DNA of 64,000 nt from Temnothorax longispinosus (Eukaryota > Arthropoda > Insecta > Hymenoptera > Formicidae), in NCBI RefSeq assembly GCF_030848805.1, contig NC_092358.1, positions 20,927,297 through 20,991,296 on the forward strand, written 5' to 3'. The notes under the pieces are model-generated. The model saw nothing but the letters and a program-made list of their open reading frames with translations. It was not told where the DNA came from and did no database searches. Every line of letters starts with the position of its first letter. Positions within the stretch are counted from its first letter, which is position 1. Shown piece by piece: positions 51,729 through 64,000 of the stretch. The position numbers and the translations under genes were made by a program.

Positions 51729-54090
51729 ACATAAATTGTTTATTAATCGATTGCTCATACGGCTCAGTTGCGCGCGTTTCCAGTTAACTTCGTCGACTGC
51801 GAGATCGCGAGATTCGTTCTGGAAGCACCACAGCGGACGCGTCGCATATTTCATTCTTTCCGATTTGCGAACGACAATTTAATGACGACGGCAACTCATC
51901 GACTGGCAGAATGAGTCCACTGTGCCCCACAGCGAAGTTTCATGTAACTTAATTACGTATACATGCATCAAGCTTAATGACTCATTGTCAAGTCCCTCGC
52001 GCTCCAAGAGCCATCGTAATGCTCCGAACTTGGGGAATTAACTTGCGACATCACGGTTTGTTAGTTTCGTTCAAGGAATATCACGTGATTTCGCATGTCC
52101 TTATCAGAGTGAATACACGGAGAGAATTTTCTCTTAGAATTTACCCTGAAATCATGGTAGTTGTGGAACAACATGTATCCACCAAGAATTTTATGCGAGC
52201 TATTCTGATTAATATCTACCATAATAAAAAGTATTAATATCTATTGCATTAAAATATAAAATATGTTTGATTAATTTTACTAAAATATATCTAGAAAATT
52301 TCAATAATTTTTCAAAATTTACCAATCTGCTTGGTAATTTTTATCACGTTGTTTGTATAAAATGTCTTTTGTATATTTCAAAAATTCCTTGATTGCCAAG
52401 TTGTTTCAAGTTTGTAGTGAATTTAAGGGTAAAATATAACAAAAAATTCTTTCCGTATATAGGGACAGGTCATCAACGAAAGTATAATAAGGCCCGATTA
52501 TCTTTAGTTAGTTATCTTTTTATATACGTAATGATATCCCATAACAATAAAGTAATAAAGTTTATCTTTCTGTCACGCATGACACAAGCAATAATTAATT
52601 CAGTCAATATATAAAATATAAATAAGAAGGCTAATTTTTCAAATAATTCCTAGCTAAATTTTTAATATCTTAACATAATTCTACAACGAGAATTTTAGTC
52701 TTTAAGGATCATAAAAATTATATGTCTATTTCTACTAAATTTATTTTAATAATTATATATTTTGTCCAACTAATATGTGATCACTGAAAAACTTTATTAA
52801 TGCTAAAGGTTAATTGCAAATTGTTACCTCCCATAAATATTACATTTATACTTCTATTCCTATATACCATATCCTGCACAGAGTAATAACCCTTCAATTA
52901 GCATTTGATACTGAGTTCTTAATCGAATTATTCGGTTCTCCATGAATTTATATGACAATTCCAATTTCACCGGACCCAATCAGTTTGCGGTCGGACCGTC
53001 CGTTTCACGCGGACAAGAGTTGTCAATCGCTCGCAGAAGTTCCCAATTCTGGAGAGGAGCGGTAAGATAATCGAATTTTGCTGGTCACTTTGAAGGCTGT
53101 TACGCAGTAATGGAGTTGCCGGCGACTTAGGCGGATTCACCAAAGTCGCCTAACGTTGCGGATCCTCCGCAAGTACAGCGCATCTCCGCGCTCCCGCGCG
53201 TCCGCTACACGTTCCGAACTTTGCGAGCTAATCCCACCCTTGGAAATCCTGCCGGGGGCGAGTAGAATCTACATGGAATACATGCACGGGATTCGATTGT
53301 TCGCGGTCGTCCACACTTAATCATGCGAGCGAGCTCACAGACATGTCTTGTCGAATGTTTGCGCAGAGTCGCGTAATTCGCGCGGTCATCGCACAGATTC
53401 TATCGGATCATACCCGACATTCCCTCGTCGTCATTAATATCACGTCGTAATCAGCGAGTTTTGGTTCATCCACAAACTAGTCACTTCTGTATTGATGCGG
53501 CGGATTCTCGCTATTTTTCTCTCGTTACATTTCTAGCGAGTCTGTTAGGAATTTACGTACAAAATACATTCTTCGTACGACATTGTTCTCTAAATAAAAC
53601 TACAAATGCAACGTAGCGTAAAGAATGCGATAAATAATCGCTGAAAAAGTTGGTGAATATGTTAAATTTTCACATTAGTAGGATCGCATCGTTTAAACTA
53701 TACGTACTTCTCCGTGGTCGAAAATATGGAGATGTTACGGTATAACTTTACGAAAGAAAAGTCCATAAATCGCATCCCAGTTCGAGCTGGGCTCACAAAT
53801 CAGCAGATATCAATCGGTCAGATCACGATACGAGAGTGCGAATCAGAAATTGAAACGAACTCAGGAAATTTCGGACAAGGGAAACTCGGAAGTCTGACTT
53901 GCATCACTCAGAGAAATCACTCGACAGTGATTGTACACACGATTTTATCTCGATCTCCATCCCCTCCCCCAGGCGTCAACGGCCTAATGAACTCTAAGAC
54001 CTAATCTAGGTGCCCTAGAGATCCAAGGTAGCACGTTAAGCCCGCGCGTTGCGACGCAGTGTTGATGTTTAATTTTTTGGACCTGTTCAG

Positions 54091-54177
54091 GAGTGACCAT
54101 TCTGCTGTCGCTGACAGTTTTCCTGAACCTCGTGGCAGAAAGCATGCCGACGACTTCGGACGCTGTCCCTTTAATAG
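54091..54177 (+). CDS. nAChRalpha7: nAChR alpha subunit, TM2 and TM2-TM3 linker exon
   Basis: This 87-base exon completes the split glycine, holds 28 codons and leaves the first base of another glycine. It reads VTILLSLTVFLNLVAE, the pore-lining TM2 with leucine at 9', serine at 10' and glutamate at 20', then SMPTTSDAVPLI, the TM2-TM3 linker that couples binding to gating. The acceptor TTTTTTGGACCTGTTCAG is good. The donor G|GTACCT is weak. The TSDAVPL linker is typical of the vertebrate alpha7-like insect group. If read through the donor, the frame continues GTY before losing similarity and stops at about 54275. TM3, the cytoplasmic loop and TM4 are not in the remaining 9.8 kb. Confidence 0.97.
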
Positions 54178-57100
54178 GTACCTATGATTGTCAACCAACG
54201 GTAACTCGCATCTGGCAAGCGTGTTTTTACAGTGTCTGTACATACATTCGTATGTGTATATATATATATCCGTGAAACGCGTAGGGCGCGCCGCGGTATA
54301 TTATCTAACGATGGCTGTATTTATTTAACCATTACGCATATTGGCAATATACGTTACCAGCGATGAAATATCATAAATTATTTACAAATGTCAGGTGGAA
54401 TAAATGTACAGACTATTAAATTATTCTTCCATTCGCTGTCAAGAAGGTACTCGACTCGGAATAAGTGAATCGTTAATAATCTCAAAGTAACCCTATACAA
54501 GGATTCCACTTAAGTCTTTAATTAATTGCTCAATGGATGATATAACGGCGCGCCCTGTAAATGTACCTTCGCCTGTTTTTGCGCAATTCCTAGAAAACCT
54601 CGACGAGAAGTAACCACACAGTAAGGCGGAAAACGAAGACGACGGATTACAAAGGTAGTCTAGAATGTGGCAAGTGGATCGGTCCTATCGTTCGGGTAAT
54701 GAACGCTCGAAGGCAAGCTTCGCGAATCAGGCACACCGAAAAAGAGCAGCTCGATTACTTCTCGAAAGAGCTAGCGTGTTCGGGCGACCTATCGCGCCAA
54801 CAGGCTGCTCAAACTCGAATCAGAAACGTGGTGGGAAAATTAAAAGATCGTCGTGGGAGTCAGGATTATACGTTTCCTGAAAGTCGATAGCTCCCTCCCT
54901 AGTCTCTGTCCTACCTCCCAGGCCTTGTTATCCCGTAATTCTGTCTCTAATTTCTTCCACGTGGCCCAGGGTCACGCTTAATTTAGATAATTGCATTATT
55001 TCTGCGCGAGATAAGGTTGTTTCTTAAAGCCACGCCGGAAGCCGAGTAGAAAGTTAGAGATCATCAATCTCCGCGTTGTTTCGCGGAATTATTTGTGCGA
55101 CGAGTTTGTTCAAGTTCCGCGATTACGAGCCGCAATCCTGTTTTTTATTTCGGACGGGACGGGACGCTGCTCCTCCAGGCGCGTATCACGCGAAGAAAAC
55201 AGCTTCTTGTCACGGCGATTCCGGAGTGTATGCCGCGCGTATAAGTTTGCACTAGTGCAGAGCGTCGAGAATGTCGCGAAGGATCACGTGGATCAGCGTT
55301 AAAAGCTTCCAAATCCCACCACCGGTTTATCGCATTTTAGTGGTACAGATCCGCCTTCTCGTCGGAGAGTGATACGAGGAACATCCGATCTCTGTTCAGA
55401 CTTCTAACCCATTAAGCTCGTCCAATTGAATTTTCCGTTTAACCTCGTCCAGATGGTCCAAATTTTAATGGAAAGAAAATGTTTCTCTTTATCAAGAAAT
55501 TCGAAAATTACGAGAAAAGGCGATTACGCTTTTACTATTTTGTCTTGAGATCTTTCTCATATTTTTCCTCCCGGAGTAGGAGAACGAAAGTGCGTCGCGA
55601 ACAAATTGAGAAATATAAAACGTTGCAATTATTGTTTAAGTACTTTAAGTGAATCGTTCGATCTAAACGACGTTCAATATAGACAATGAACGATACTTCG
55701 CCGTGAGATTCTGGAACGCGTCTTCTCCCGTCGGAAAAGCTTCTTCAAGGCATAAAGCGGATTGACTGCGTATCGTAATATTTAGATTGTCGCAATTAAG
55801 ATCCTAAATGGATCGTTCGGAAATGTCGTAAAATAAAATCAAGTGATATGGACGCGAATATATTTACAAAACGCCGCCGGAAACGATCTGTTCGCTAAGC
55901 AATCACACGCCCAGCAAACGCGCTCATTCGCGAACGACAACACGGGACAGAGCTCCCTAGGACCTTTGTACTCCCTATGTACAATTTTATTTTTATACTT
56001 GCATCGATGGTGACCGTTACGTCGGGACAGCAAGCAGTAAAGATGTGAACGTCAGAAATAAAATCCGAACAAACGAGCTGAACTATATTTCCGCCGCGAC
56101 GTCAGCGGAAGGGGCTAATAAAATAGATGACGAATTAGTTTTACGATCACAAGAGCGCTCTGTAGTACATCGTCGTAAAATTAATTTCTACAATTACGAG
56201 CGGAGTTAAATGGGACTTTAGAGCGAGTCTCGAGCGAGATATCATGTTCATACGTGTAAAACGCGTGATCAAGACACGAGGACACTCACATCTTTGATTC
56301 TTGCAGTACCGAGTTAGTTCGTTTAGTTCCTGCGACGTGTCCCGAATGATTTGTTTCCACATGCAATATCCGTGTACAGTGAATTCGTTTTTCGATTTCT
56401 CCTTTCACAATGTTCTAGGCTTTGAAATCTTTTTTCGTAGAATCACATATATACGTACTGTTGTAATATGTTTTTCATCTAAATGTCCCACACACATACA
56501 CACACACAAATGTCTCCCAAAATACACCTGTTTAGTATTCGCCCTCAATCAACAGCGTGCTAACCGCCCAAAAAAATCACAAAATAATCTTCAATTTGGT
56601 GTAATTTGTGGTATTATTTTTTGTTACTGTATTCTCTTAACAAGAAACATTGTATGATGTATAAAAGCTTGATATAAGTAGATAATTATAATGCAATACT
56701 ACAAATTTAACTTAATGTTTGCTAAAATAAATCCAATCTTTCAATACTTGCGTAAGCAGTGTGATAAAGTTATCGAACAGCAACGAAACGTATAATCTTG
56801 ATAATCCTGTGAGCATAAAGATGATCGGCTCGCTTCGTTTAAAAGAAAAATATCAGAAATAATAATCAACTCACGAACGATGGAAGCCGTTGAGATTATG
56901 TTGAAATTATGTTGAATTAACTCTTGCAGGGATTTATTTCTACTGAACGGCAGCGCATATTTCTAATAATCCAAAGCACACTCATAGGTTGAATTAAAGC
57001 GCTTTTGCATTTAATTGCGTTAGCCATTCGCTACATATAGCCGTAAATTATCGCGAACAGATGAGATCCGGATGAATATAAATTTAGAATTCGTATAATT

Positions 57101-57396
57101 CGAGAGATTTTCGAAATGTTTACTCAAGAAATTGTAAAATGTATTGCAAATGTGATACACTTTTTTCTTCTTAATTTTAACTTTAGCCTCGATTAAATTA
57201 ACTTGATTTAATTCTAGTTGTTGTTTTCACCTCTTTTCATATCATATTTTGAGCTGTAACAAAAAGGGAAATTTTATTTAACCTAATTAGAGTTAACGCA
57301 ACACATTGCAACATTGCCGTTCCATGCGACGACGCCCGATGCAAAAAAAATCCATCGATTTCCCAAAGCTGGTCCTTTCTATTGTTCAACGAGAAA

Positions 57397-57412
57397 AAGA
57401 AGAAGAAGAAGA
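57397..57412 (+). repeat. Short GAA/AAG trinucleotide repeat
   Basis: Five AAG units, extended by purine-rich sequence on both sides. Confidence 0.8.
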
Positions 57413-59640
57413 GGAAACAACGAGTACCTCCACACACACATATGCATACACTCCATGCAATACACACGGGGAAACGTTCTCATTATGTATTTTCTTTCCT
57501 CTGGGAAAGAAAGTTTAATTAAAGTGGCTGAGATAAATGCGCCGTGCGATGCATCTTAAAACAAACCATCATGAGAGCGGCACTAAACGCAAATTCGTTT
57601 AGGTGCTATTTTGTTCCCGCAAAATGCCCTTTTCCATCCTTTTTAGGGCCATTCGATTGTCCCGCCGTTGTTCCATTTCCTTCAACATCGAAAGTGTCGT
57701 GGAGAATCACATCTTGTTGCCAAACATCTTTGTTTGGTACATGAAAAGAGCAACAGGGGGAAAGAGAGAGAAAGAGAAAAATGATCGTCAACGATTTTCC
57801 GCAAGCCGAAATCGTTAAGATTATTTCTACCTCTTTAATTAATGAGACCTATAGTGGCACGAAGATATTAGCTTCTAATTAGCGTTCTGTGAACGCTTGG
57901 ATCTCACGTAGCCAATTCTTTCGCTTTGCGTCAAAGATTTAGAAGAATCTTTAATAAAAAGACATTGCTATTATACTATAATTGTAAGATTTTCGATACG
58001 CATTGCGATCGAAAATAGTCGAGTTTTATTTAACGGATTTAACGACTCTATATATTTCGTATTCTTCATTTAATGATTTACTAAGTCTCTTTTATTGCAA
58101 TCTTGCACATACAAAAAGCATGACTTCGACGAGTAATCTATAATTTTGACGAACTAGCAACATTCTGGCATGTTCAGCAAAAATATTTGCGCCGTCATCA
58201 CAATTAGAAATTCCCGTCGCGCTTCGCTGGAACAGTCGCTTCCTTCTTTTCATAAGAAGTCAAGCTGCTTTCGCGAATCGCGACCGGAGAGGCTTGAACG
58301 AAATCACTGATTTAACACGAGACACCTGGTGCGCGGGCTGCTAATTACATGCTTACTCGCATAAAGTCGCTTCTGACAGCTCGATGCATTATATAGTCGA
58401 GATAACACGCGAAAGTGCAAGATTGCTAAAGACTATATCAACGTTAGTAATATAATGGCCATTTTGACTTTCCATCTTCAGTCGAATTTATCATTTATTA
58501 GAGACAAATTTATCGAAGGGACAATAATGATCCTTGAAGTTTGTAATACTTGACAATATAGATAATTAAGATGTTCAGATTTAATAGGAAAATGCATTAA
58601 CATATCTTGAATCTCTTCTTACAAAAGAAGTTATAGAAAATATACGAACTGAAGAGCATTTTTATAAACTCAAAATAAAATTAGTCTTAATCTAATTAAA
58701 AAGACAGAAATTTAAAAAAAGATAGTGAGATTATTTGGAAAAGAAACAAGATATTTATGCATAAATATAAATTATAAATTCAAAATAAGTATTTCTTTCG
58801 CTGAAGCCTAATCTGAACATTTTTAATTCAAAGCATTTTATTTCTAAAATATATTTGCGAATGAAAATGACATAATATTTACTTAATATAATATCACATT
58901 TCTATTTATACGAGTCTTTCATTTAACATGAATCGTAAAATATTCTTTTACGAAAATTTCATCAGAATATCCTCTGTAATGATAGATTTCCCAAGTGGTA
59001 ATTAATCAAGACGATGTCTCGGACAATCTCAATCGTTCTCTACCAAATTGATGATTTCGTCATTTGAATCGCCCGTCCGTATGCCATATGAATGGCATTC
59101 TGTAACTATCTCTGTTCCGAAATGGACAGATGGATAACTCCGTGCGGCTCTCTTTATAGTGGCTGTCCCGCACGATTAATGCTCACCGAAAATATGATGT
59201 CCATCCGCACACAGACATTTGCAACGATATCTTCTCGTGTCGGGATTTTTTCGGCGAAATCGCGCAGTTGTTTCGCAAATGCGCTTTCGCGCACGTCTGT
59301 GTTCGACACCGCGGATAAAACGCGGCGTCAATTGAAACGGCGAAAATTCGCAGTACACCGGAAGTAAACTGAAACACAGCCGATATACGCTCGTTGTGAA
59401 GTGACATTTTCGCAAATCGGGGTCAGTCAAGCGCGACGAGAGTGAAATACGTGAACGAGGATACGAAGCAAGATAAAACGTTTATAAGTAATCACGAACG
59501 TTAATTATCACGAAAAACCTCGTGTAATCTTAATTATCGAAAACACATCGGGTAATTCAAAGCCCAGCTATCGTGCTTCATTATTGATTGTCGATTGTCG
59601 TGAATATTATCGTATGAGCGAACAGAGCTCGCGAATTTCG

Positions 59641-59798
59641 TTAAGGCTGGGTCTACAATGAGTCGCAGTCGTAAGAGTCGTACCAGAAATTAACCAATTA
59701 CACTTCATTATTCTTCGACCGCAAGGAGAATAATAAACTGTAATTGGTCAATCTTTTACGACTCTTACGACTGCGACTCATTGTAGACCCGGCCTTAA
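59641..59798. mobile_element. 158-base palindromic TTAA MITE
   Basis: TTAA at 59641-59644 and at 59795-59798 flank an element that is an inverted repeat over its whole length. The outer 42 bases of the two arms, TTAA included, match at 41 positions. The ends read GGCTGGGTCTACAATGAG and, inverted, GGCCGGGTCTACAATGAG. The inner arms diverge more (ACCAATTAC, then ATTATTCT in both) and meet near 59720. No protein is encoded. A TTAA duplication at both ends is the hallmark of piggyBac-type transposition, so this is best read as a non-autonomous MITE moved by such a transposase. Confidence 0.88.
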
Positions 59799-60912
59799 GC
59801 GGTCGAAGACTGGCGGAATTGCGACATCCGTGTCATAAGTAAGCCACGAGATAATGTTTCAACGGCAACGATCCGAGAAATTGCATATTTTACATAAGTG
59901 ACGTGAAATTATTGTACCTTCTTTGCATTTTTGCAATTCTTTAAATAATTCTTTGCTCTACAAATTTTATTCCTTCTCGTATTCTAATGTAAACGATAGA
60001 TCAAAGAGCTGCTAACGTCAAAGGTATTTCTCGAATACAATGATTAATAATCGCGTTTACGCTTCTAATTCTTATTCGTATTGTGACATCTGATCACATT
60101 AATAATTATAACGTTATATCGGTTATATTGGTTCTGTTTATTTTCGCATCTTTTATTTGAAACCAAATCTTGATCTTAATGGAATATATCCAATTTGAAA
60201 ATCATATGTGGTTATCGCAATCACATTTAACGCGATTAATATGTAATTTAACCGTTTTAAGGCTCTTGTTCATTCACTGCAACCATCTTGGATTGATAAC
60301 ATCAGAAACGAGAAAATATATCATGAAATTCTTGCAACGTACATTAAAATAAAAATGTTTTTCAATTAAATAGCGTTTGTAATCGATATTAGATTTTTAA
60401 AATACACCAAAAACTCCTCTTTTGCTTGGATTATCAATAAATAACTCATATATGTCGAATTGAATTGTGCCTAATCAAGAACGAAAACAAGCTGTTTGAC
60501 AACTGCCGAATTATAAATATTTGCTTTCACATATCAAGTTATAACAAAATGAGAGTTCTCGATATATTTTAACACTCTACGACAATATTATTTTAAATAT
60601 AAAAGCACTACGCTAAAACGCAAAATAATGCTGTATGTTGCAAAAATAATTTAGCTTTTTAATGTCATTTTTCCACGCCTTTAATGCTGTGTGCAGTATC
60701 GTGGACTTAGAATCGACTCAGCAGGAGCCTTAAAACTTTCTCTAGCGCCATCCAATCCTAATCATAATTGAACTGTTCCGTCTATAAATGAGCAATAAAT
60801 AGCAATAAATATTTTCATGTGAAATGAATAATTATTTTACTGATTATTTTAAATTTTACATTCCGGTGACCATTTTAGATTTAAATCGATCTTTTTTATA
60901 GCGTTGCTCTAA

Positions 60913-61317
60913 GAAAAATTTCGAGGAAAATTCAGTAACTTCTTAGCGTCAACCGCCCCCAGCATTAACCACTGGTCAAATCGGTCCACGGGCGACAACT
61001 TCGTAATTTCAATCTCGTCCGTGCCCCGGGTGTTGCGCAACCCCCGGCTCACGGCTTATATCGACAGGATAATCCATGACGGTGACAACAAAATAGACGG
61101 AAAGCTGATGCGGTCGATGAACCCCGGGTCCGCTTTGTGCGGATCTCAAGACCGATTATCGCCGCGCATGATGCAAATTTATGCAACGGTGCAGCATGGG
61201 CTGCCACGCCAAACAGCCGAGTGGGAAGAAGCCCGTCAGCTACGTCGAAAGCAATTGTGCGAGGGCAGCTACTGTATTACTATACATATGGCTGCCGTAT
61301 ATCCCATCGTCTTCTGA
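60913..61317 (+). other. Unidentified open frame of 134 codons, no ATG at its start
   Basis: The frame is open from just after a TAA at 60910-60912 to the TGA at 61315. It contains pieces such as PRVLRNPRLTAYIDRIIHDG and DKN-like charged runs, with C/G-rich codons between about 60950 and 61260. The first 36 codons have no ATG, and no strong acceptor sits at the upstream edge (a TTAG at 60943-60946 is possible). It does not match the cytoplasmic loop of nAChRs that I know. A frame of this length is expected a few times by chance in 64 kb, so it is listed only as an open frame. Confidence 0.15.
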
Positions 61318-64000
61318 TGTGCCGATATCGCGTTCATATGGCGATGATAGCACGTACGCGTCATAAGTTATGTTTATCTCGAAAACCGAGTTTTAACGGT
61401 CGCGCTCTTCACGCCGTCGAATAAGGCGATGTATTTTTAAGATTGCTATATAGTTTTCAGCGCTATAGCACCTCGAAACTCGCTCAACGTGCAGCCGCAT
61501 AATTGTTTCCCGTGCCTCAGGTTTTGAAGAGAATATGTGATGCGCGACAGACGAACGCGCGAAAGAGAATGCTCGTATTCAACAAACGTCCTTTTGTTCG
61601 TCGCGATGAACACATATAGTATATCCTGAAAAATGTTAAGCTTCAATTTTAGTGCTCTCGTCATCAAAATTCAGAAAAAATTTGCCGAAGAATTCGTTGA
61701 AATGAAATTAAAGTCTAGTATGTTATTAAAAAACGTGCGATTTTTACTTAAGTCTTACAAAAGTCATTTCACAAAAATAAAAAAATACATTTGAGCTGAA
61801 TAATCGAGGAAAAGGTCAAAGAGAGTATATCTTAGTTAGTATTGATTGACGACTTTGCTGTTTATTAATTATCTTCGTCTCGCGTTATATACAATGTTGT
61901 ATCCTTTGAGTTTCCGCAGCTGGCAAATCATCATCCTTCACTCTAAATTCTGAAGTTCTCGCCGCTGGGACTTTTTCGAACGAAACTGTATGACTGGCTT
62001 TCGGAGGTGAGTTATATATTCCGTGGTGCCTCGGCATTAAAATACGCGAAACGTTTAATTAAAACTTTACGGCATCCGCGCGCGTATAACGATTGCCAGC
62101 TACGGTATAGTCGATATACCGATATTTCACGCCATTAATTGTCCATTTAGCGGCCGTTGGGAAACTTTCTAATTAGAATATTATCGCCGAGCAATTTTAA
62201 TGCGAAATAGGAAACTTTTGTCGTCATCGTTGCGCGTGCTTGCAGCAGCGCGATTTTACGACTCATGTATCTTCGTTAACCCAGCGTTACTCGTGTTGTG
62301 CGAATCGGTCGGGCGTTTCATTTATTCGGCGCGATTCTGAAGGAGGCGCGCGGCGTGCGATGCAAATTTCAATTTCCATCACGTATCTGGGACCAACGAT
62401 ATTGCATCTCGAGATTCGACGTATAGTATGGCGAAAACGGACGATATCAAAAGTTTCCAAAATATCGGATATGTCGCGTACGTATAAGTCTCACGTTGAT
62501 CGATGGGCAATAAGTCGATCGAGAAATCTGACGGAATAAAACATTTTTTTTTAAATTATCCCGCACAAATAGTTACGAATATCTCAATCGGATTATCGTT
62601 GTTATTGATAAATAAAGCCATTCTCGTCTTAAAAATTGTACCAAAATTAAATAAATTCAATAAAACGGTATGAAAGTATGAAGTGTAAATAATTTGTTAC
62701 CAAATTGAACTTTATTCATTGAGGCACTTCTTTATTTGTATTTTTACATTAGGCTAATTGTAAGTTTGATCAACGAAGATGGAAAGTCAAATTGTGAATA
62801 TCTATTAATAGATCTCGTTATATTTTTTTAATTAATATCTACTAATTATTAATGAAATTAATTTTGCAATATACGCAACTTTCTCCACATAAATATATTT
62901 TGTCTGAAATTACATTAGTCGAGTTCTCTCTTTGTGTGTTTAATAAACTTCATAGATATCGATTACCGAACAACGCAAAAATAAACCAGTATTAATGCGC
63001 ATCCTAATTCTGAAAGCATAGGTCTTATGCCGGCCGGCCAGAGCGCATTATCTACCAGTGCATTATCGAGTGAACTCGGACTAATGTAAATTCAATGCGA
63101 CCGTAAAGCGATATTCTCGACAAATCCCCTGCCAGTGCTGTTGAAAATATTAACAGAAATTTCATCGCAGTAGTAATAATGTGATGAGTTCTATCATGAA
63201 TCCAATGAAACATAAAATCTGCGAACTTTTAAATCAAAAACAACATTTCGTCTTGTTGCCATGATTTAGCTTTAACGTTAAATGAAATTCTGTCGTAAAT
63301 AAAACTATCTGAACAGAGATATGAATATTATGACTTGTTAAGTAATTAAAAATAATTTTATATATAACGAAAATGTCTATGAAAATGTCGTAGTTACGAA
63401 TTGACTAAGCTACGAATTGAGTCTCAAATATACGAGTATATTTGATTTTTCAAGAGGCTTGTTCATCGATTAGTCAGTAAAAGAGCCAGTCGTTCTTCTC
63501 TTCTTAAACGGCTACTAAGCTTGTATCGTTCGATCGTCTTTCAACATGTTGTCTTATTATTCGCTCTCAGATTCGCTTCGTTAGTTATTCGGTTTCGACA
63601 ATCGTGCCTTCGTAGTCCCGCGCCTCGAAATATTCTGGGTAGAATAGAGGCGCGGCCTACCTACTCCTCTCTCTCTCCGTCGAAGTTATCGGGAGACGCA
63701 GAATAATCGATTCCCTCCTGCCTGTACGAATATAGATAAACGTGGAAAATCGCGCAGGCAGGCGAACTCCATTTTGCTTGTTCGGCTTACTCCGCGCTTT
63801 CCCAGACGACGTTTCTGCCGGGGGATCGACTTTGCAAATATGCGCGTTCATCCCTGCGCAAGAGCGCGATTAAATTAATGCCAAGCCAGAGGATATAGGA
63901 GTCTTGACGTGGGGCGTGAGATAGGGAGAGTGACGATCGCACGAAAGTCTCAGATTAGAGAGTATTACACAACAAGTCGTTCTTATTGATACTGCACAAT

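Larger units (their letters stand above)
41898..54090 (+). other. nAChR intron, 12.2 kb, splitting TM2
   Basis: It interrupts the codon for the 4' glycine of TM2 after its first base. Content: an AT-palindromic stretch near 42300-42365, CpG-rich sequence around 43080-43620, a TA microsatellite at 44794, a 26-base tandem duplication at 47866, a CA microsatellite at 49642, AT-rich sequence from about 50280 to 51050 and 52230 to 52900, and a diverged 145-base direct duplication at 51404-51728. No named gene was found. The 184-codon ORF at 43983-44537 has no recognisable motif. Confidence 0.9.
54178..64000 (+). other. 5' part of a downstream nAChR intron
   Basis: At least 9.8 kb without a recognisable TM3 exon, so the intron runs past the window. 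Content: a CA-rich tract near 56491-56510, a GAA run near 57397, AT-rich sequence at about 58400-58990 and 60340-60660, a 158-base palindromic element at 59641-59798, a 134-codon open frame ending at 61317, and AT-rich sequence at about 62530-63000. Confidence 0.85.

Overview
The window is animal nuclear DNA, almost certainly from an insect. It holds the middle part of one gene on the + strand: a nicotinic acetylcholine receptor alpha subunit of the insect alpha5/alpha6/alpha7 (vertebrate alpha7-like) group, with alpha7 the best guess. Five coding exons, 649 bases in all, are spread over about 49 kb: 4854-4963, 20015-20195, 38082-38157, 41703-41897 and 54091-54177. All splice sites are AG/GT and the phases join without a break into 216 codons plus one base. 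The joined frame runs from loop D of the ligand-binding domain, through loop A, the Cys-loop, loop B, the vicinal cysteines of loop C and TM1, to the end of TM2. The signal peptide and N-terminal exons must lie upstream of the window. The TM3, cytoplasmic-loop and TM4 exons must lie downstream. I found neither in the window.

Everything else, about 99% of the sequence, reads as intron: 1-4853 (end of an upstream intron), 4964-20014 (15.1 kb), 20196-38081 (17.9 kb), 38158-41702 (3.5 kb), 41898-54090 (12.2 kb) and 54178-64000 (start of a downstream intron). The introns mix AT-rich blocks with CpG-rich blocks. They carry microsatellites, including a 141-base pure CT tract, a five-unit minisatellite whose units can each fold into a hairpin, and diverged local duplications. 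Two inverted-repeat elements are bounded by TTAA: a 158-base full-length palindrome at 59641-59798 and a 528-base structured element at 33541-34068. Plentiful CpG, long introns and this element type would suit a hymenopteran such as an ant, but that is inference.

No second gene could be named. Two intronic stretches look somewhat protein-like but are unrecognised: a 46-codon ORF at 36947-37087 and an open frame at 60913-61317. I see no prokaryotic genes, CRISPR array, rRNA or convincing tRNA. I did not find a new biological system. The most distinctive items are the two TTAA-bounded fold-back elements, the hairpin minisatellite, the hairpin cluster at 9852-9950 and the unexplained 46-codon island.
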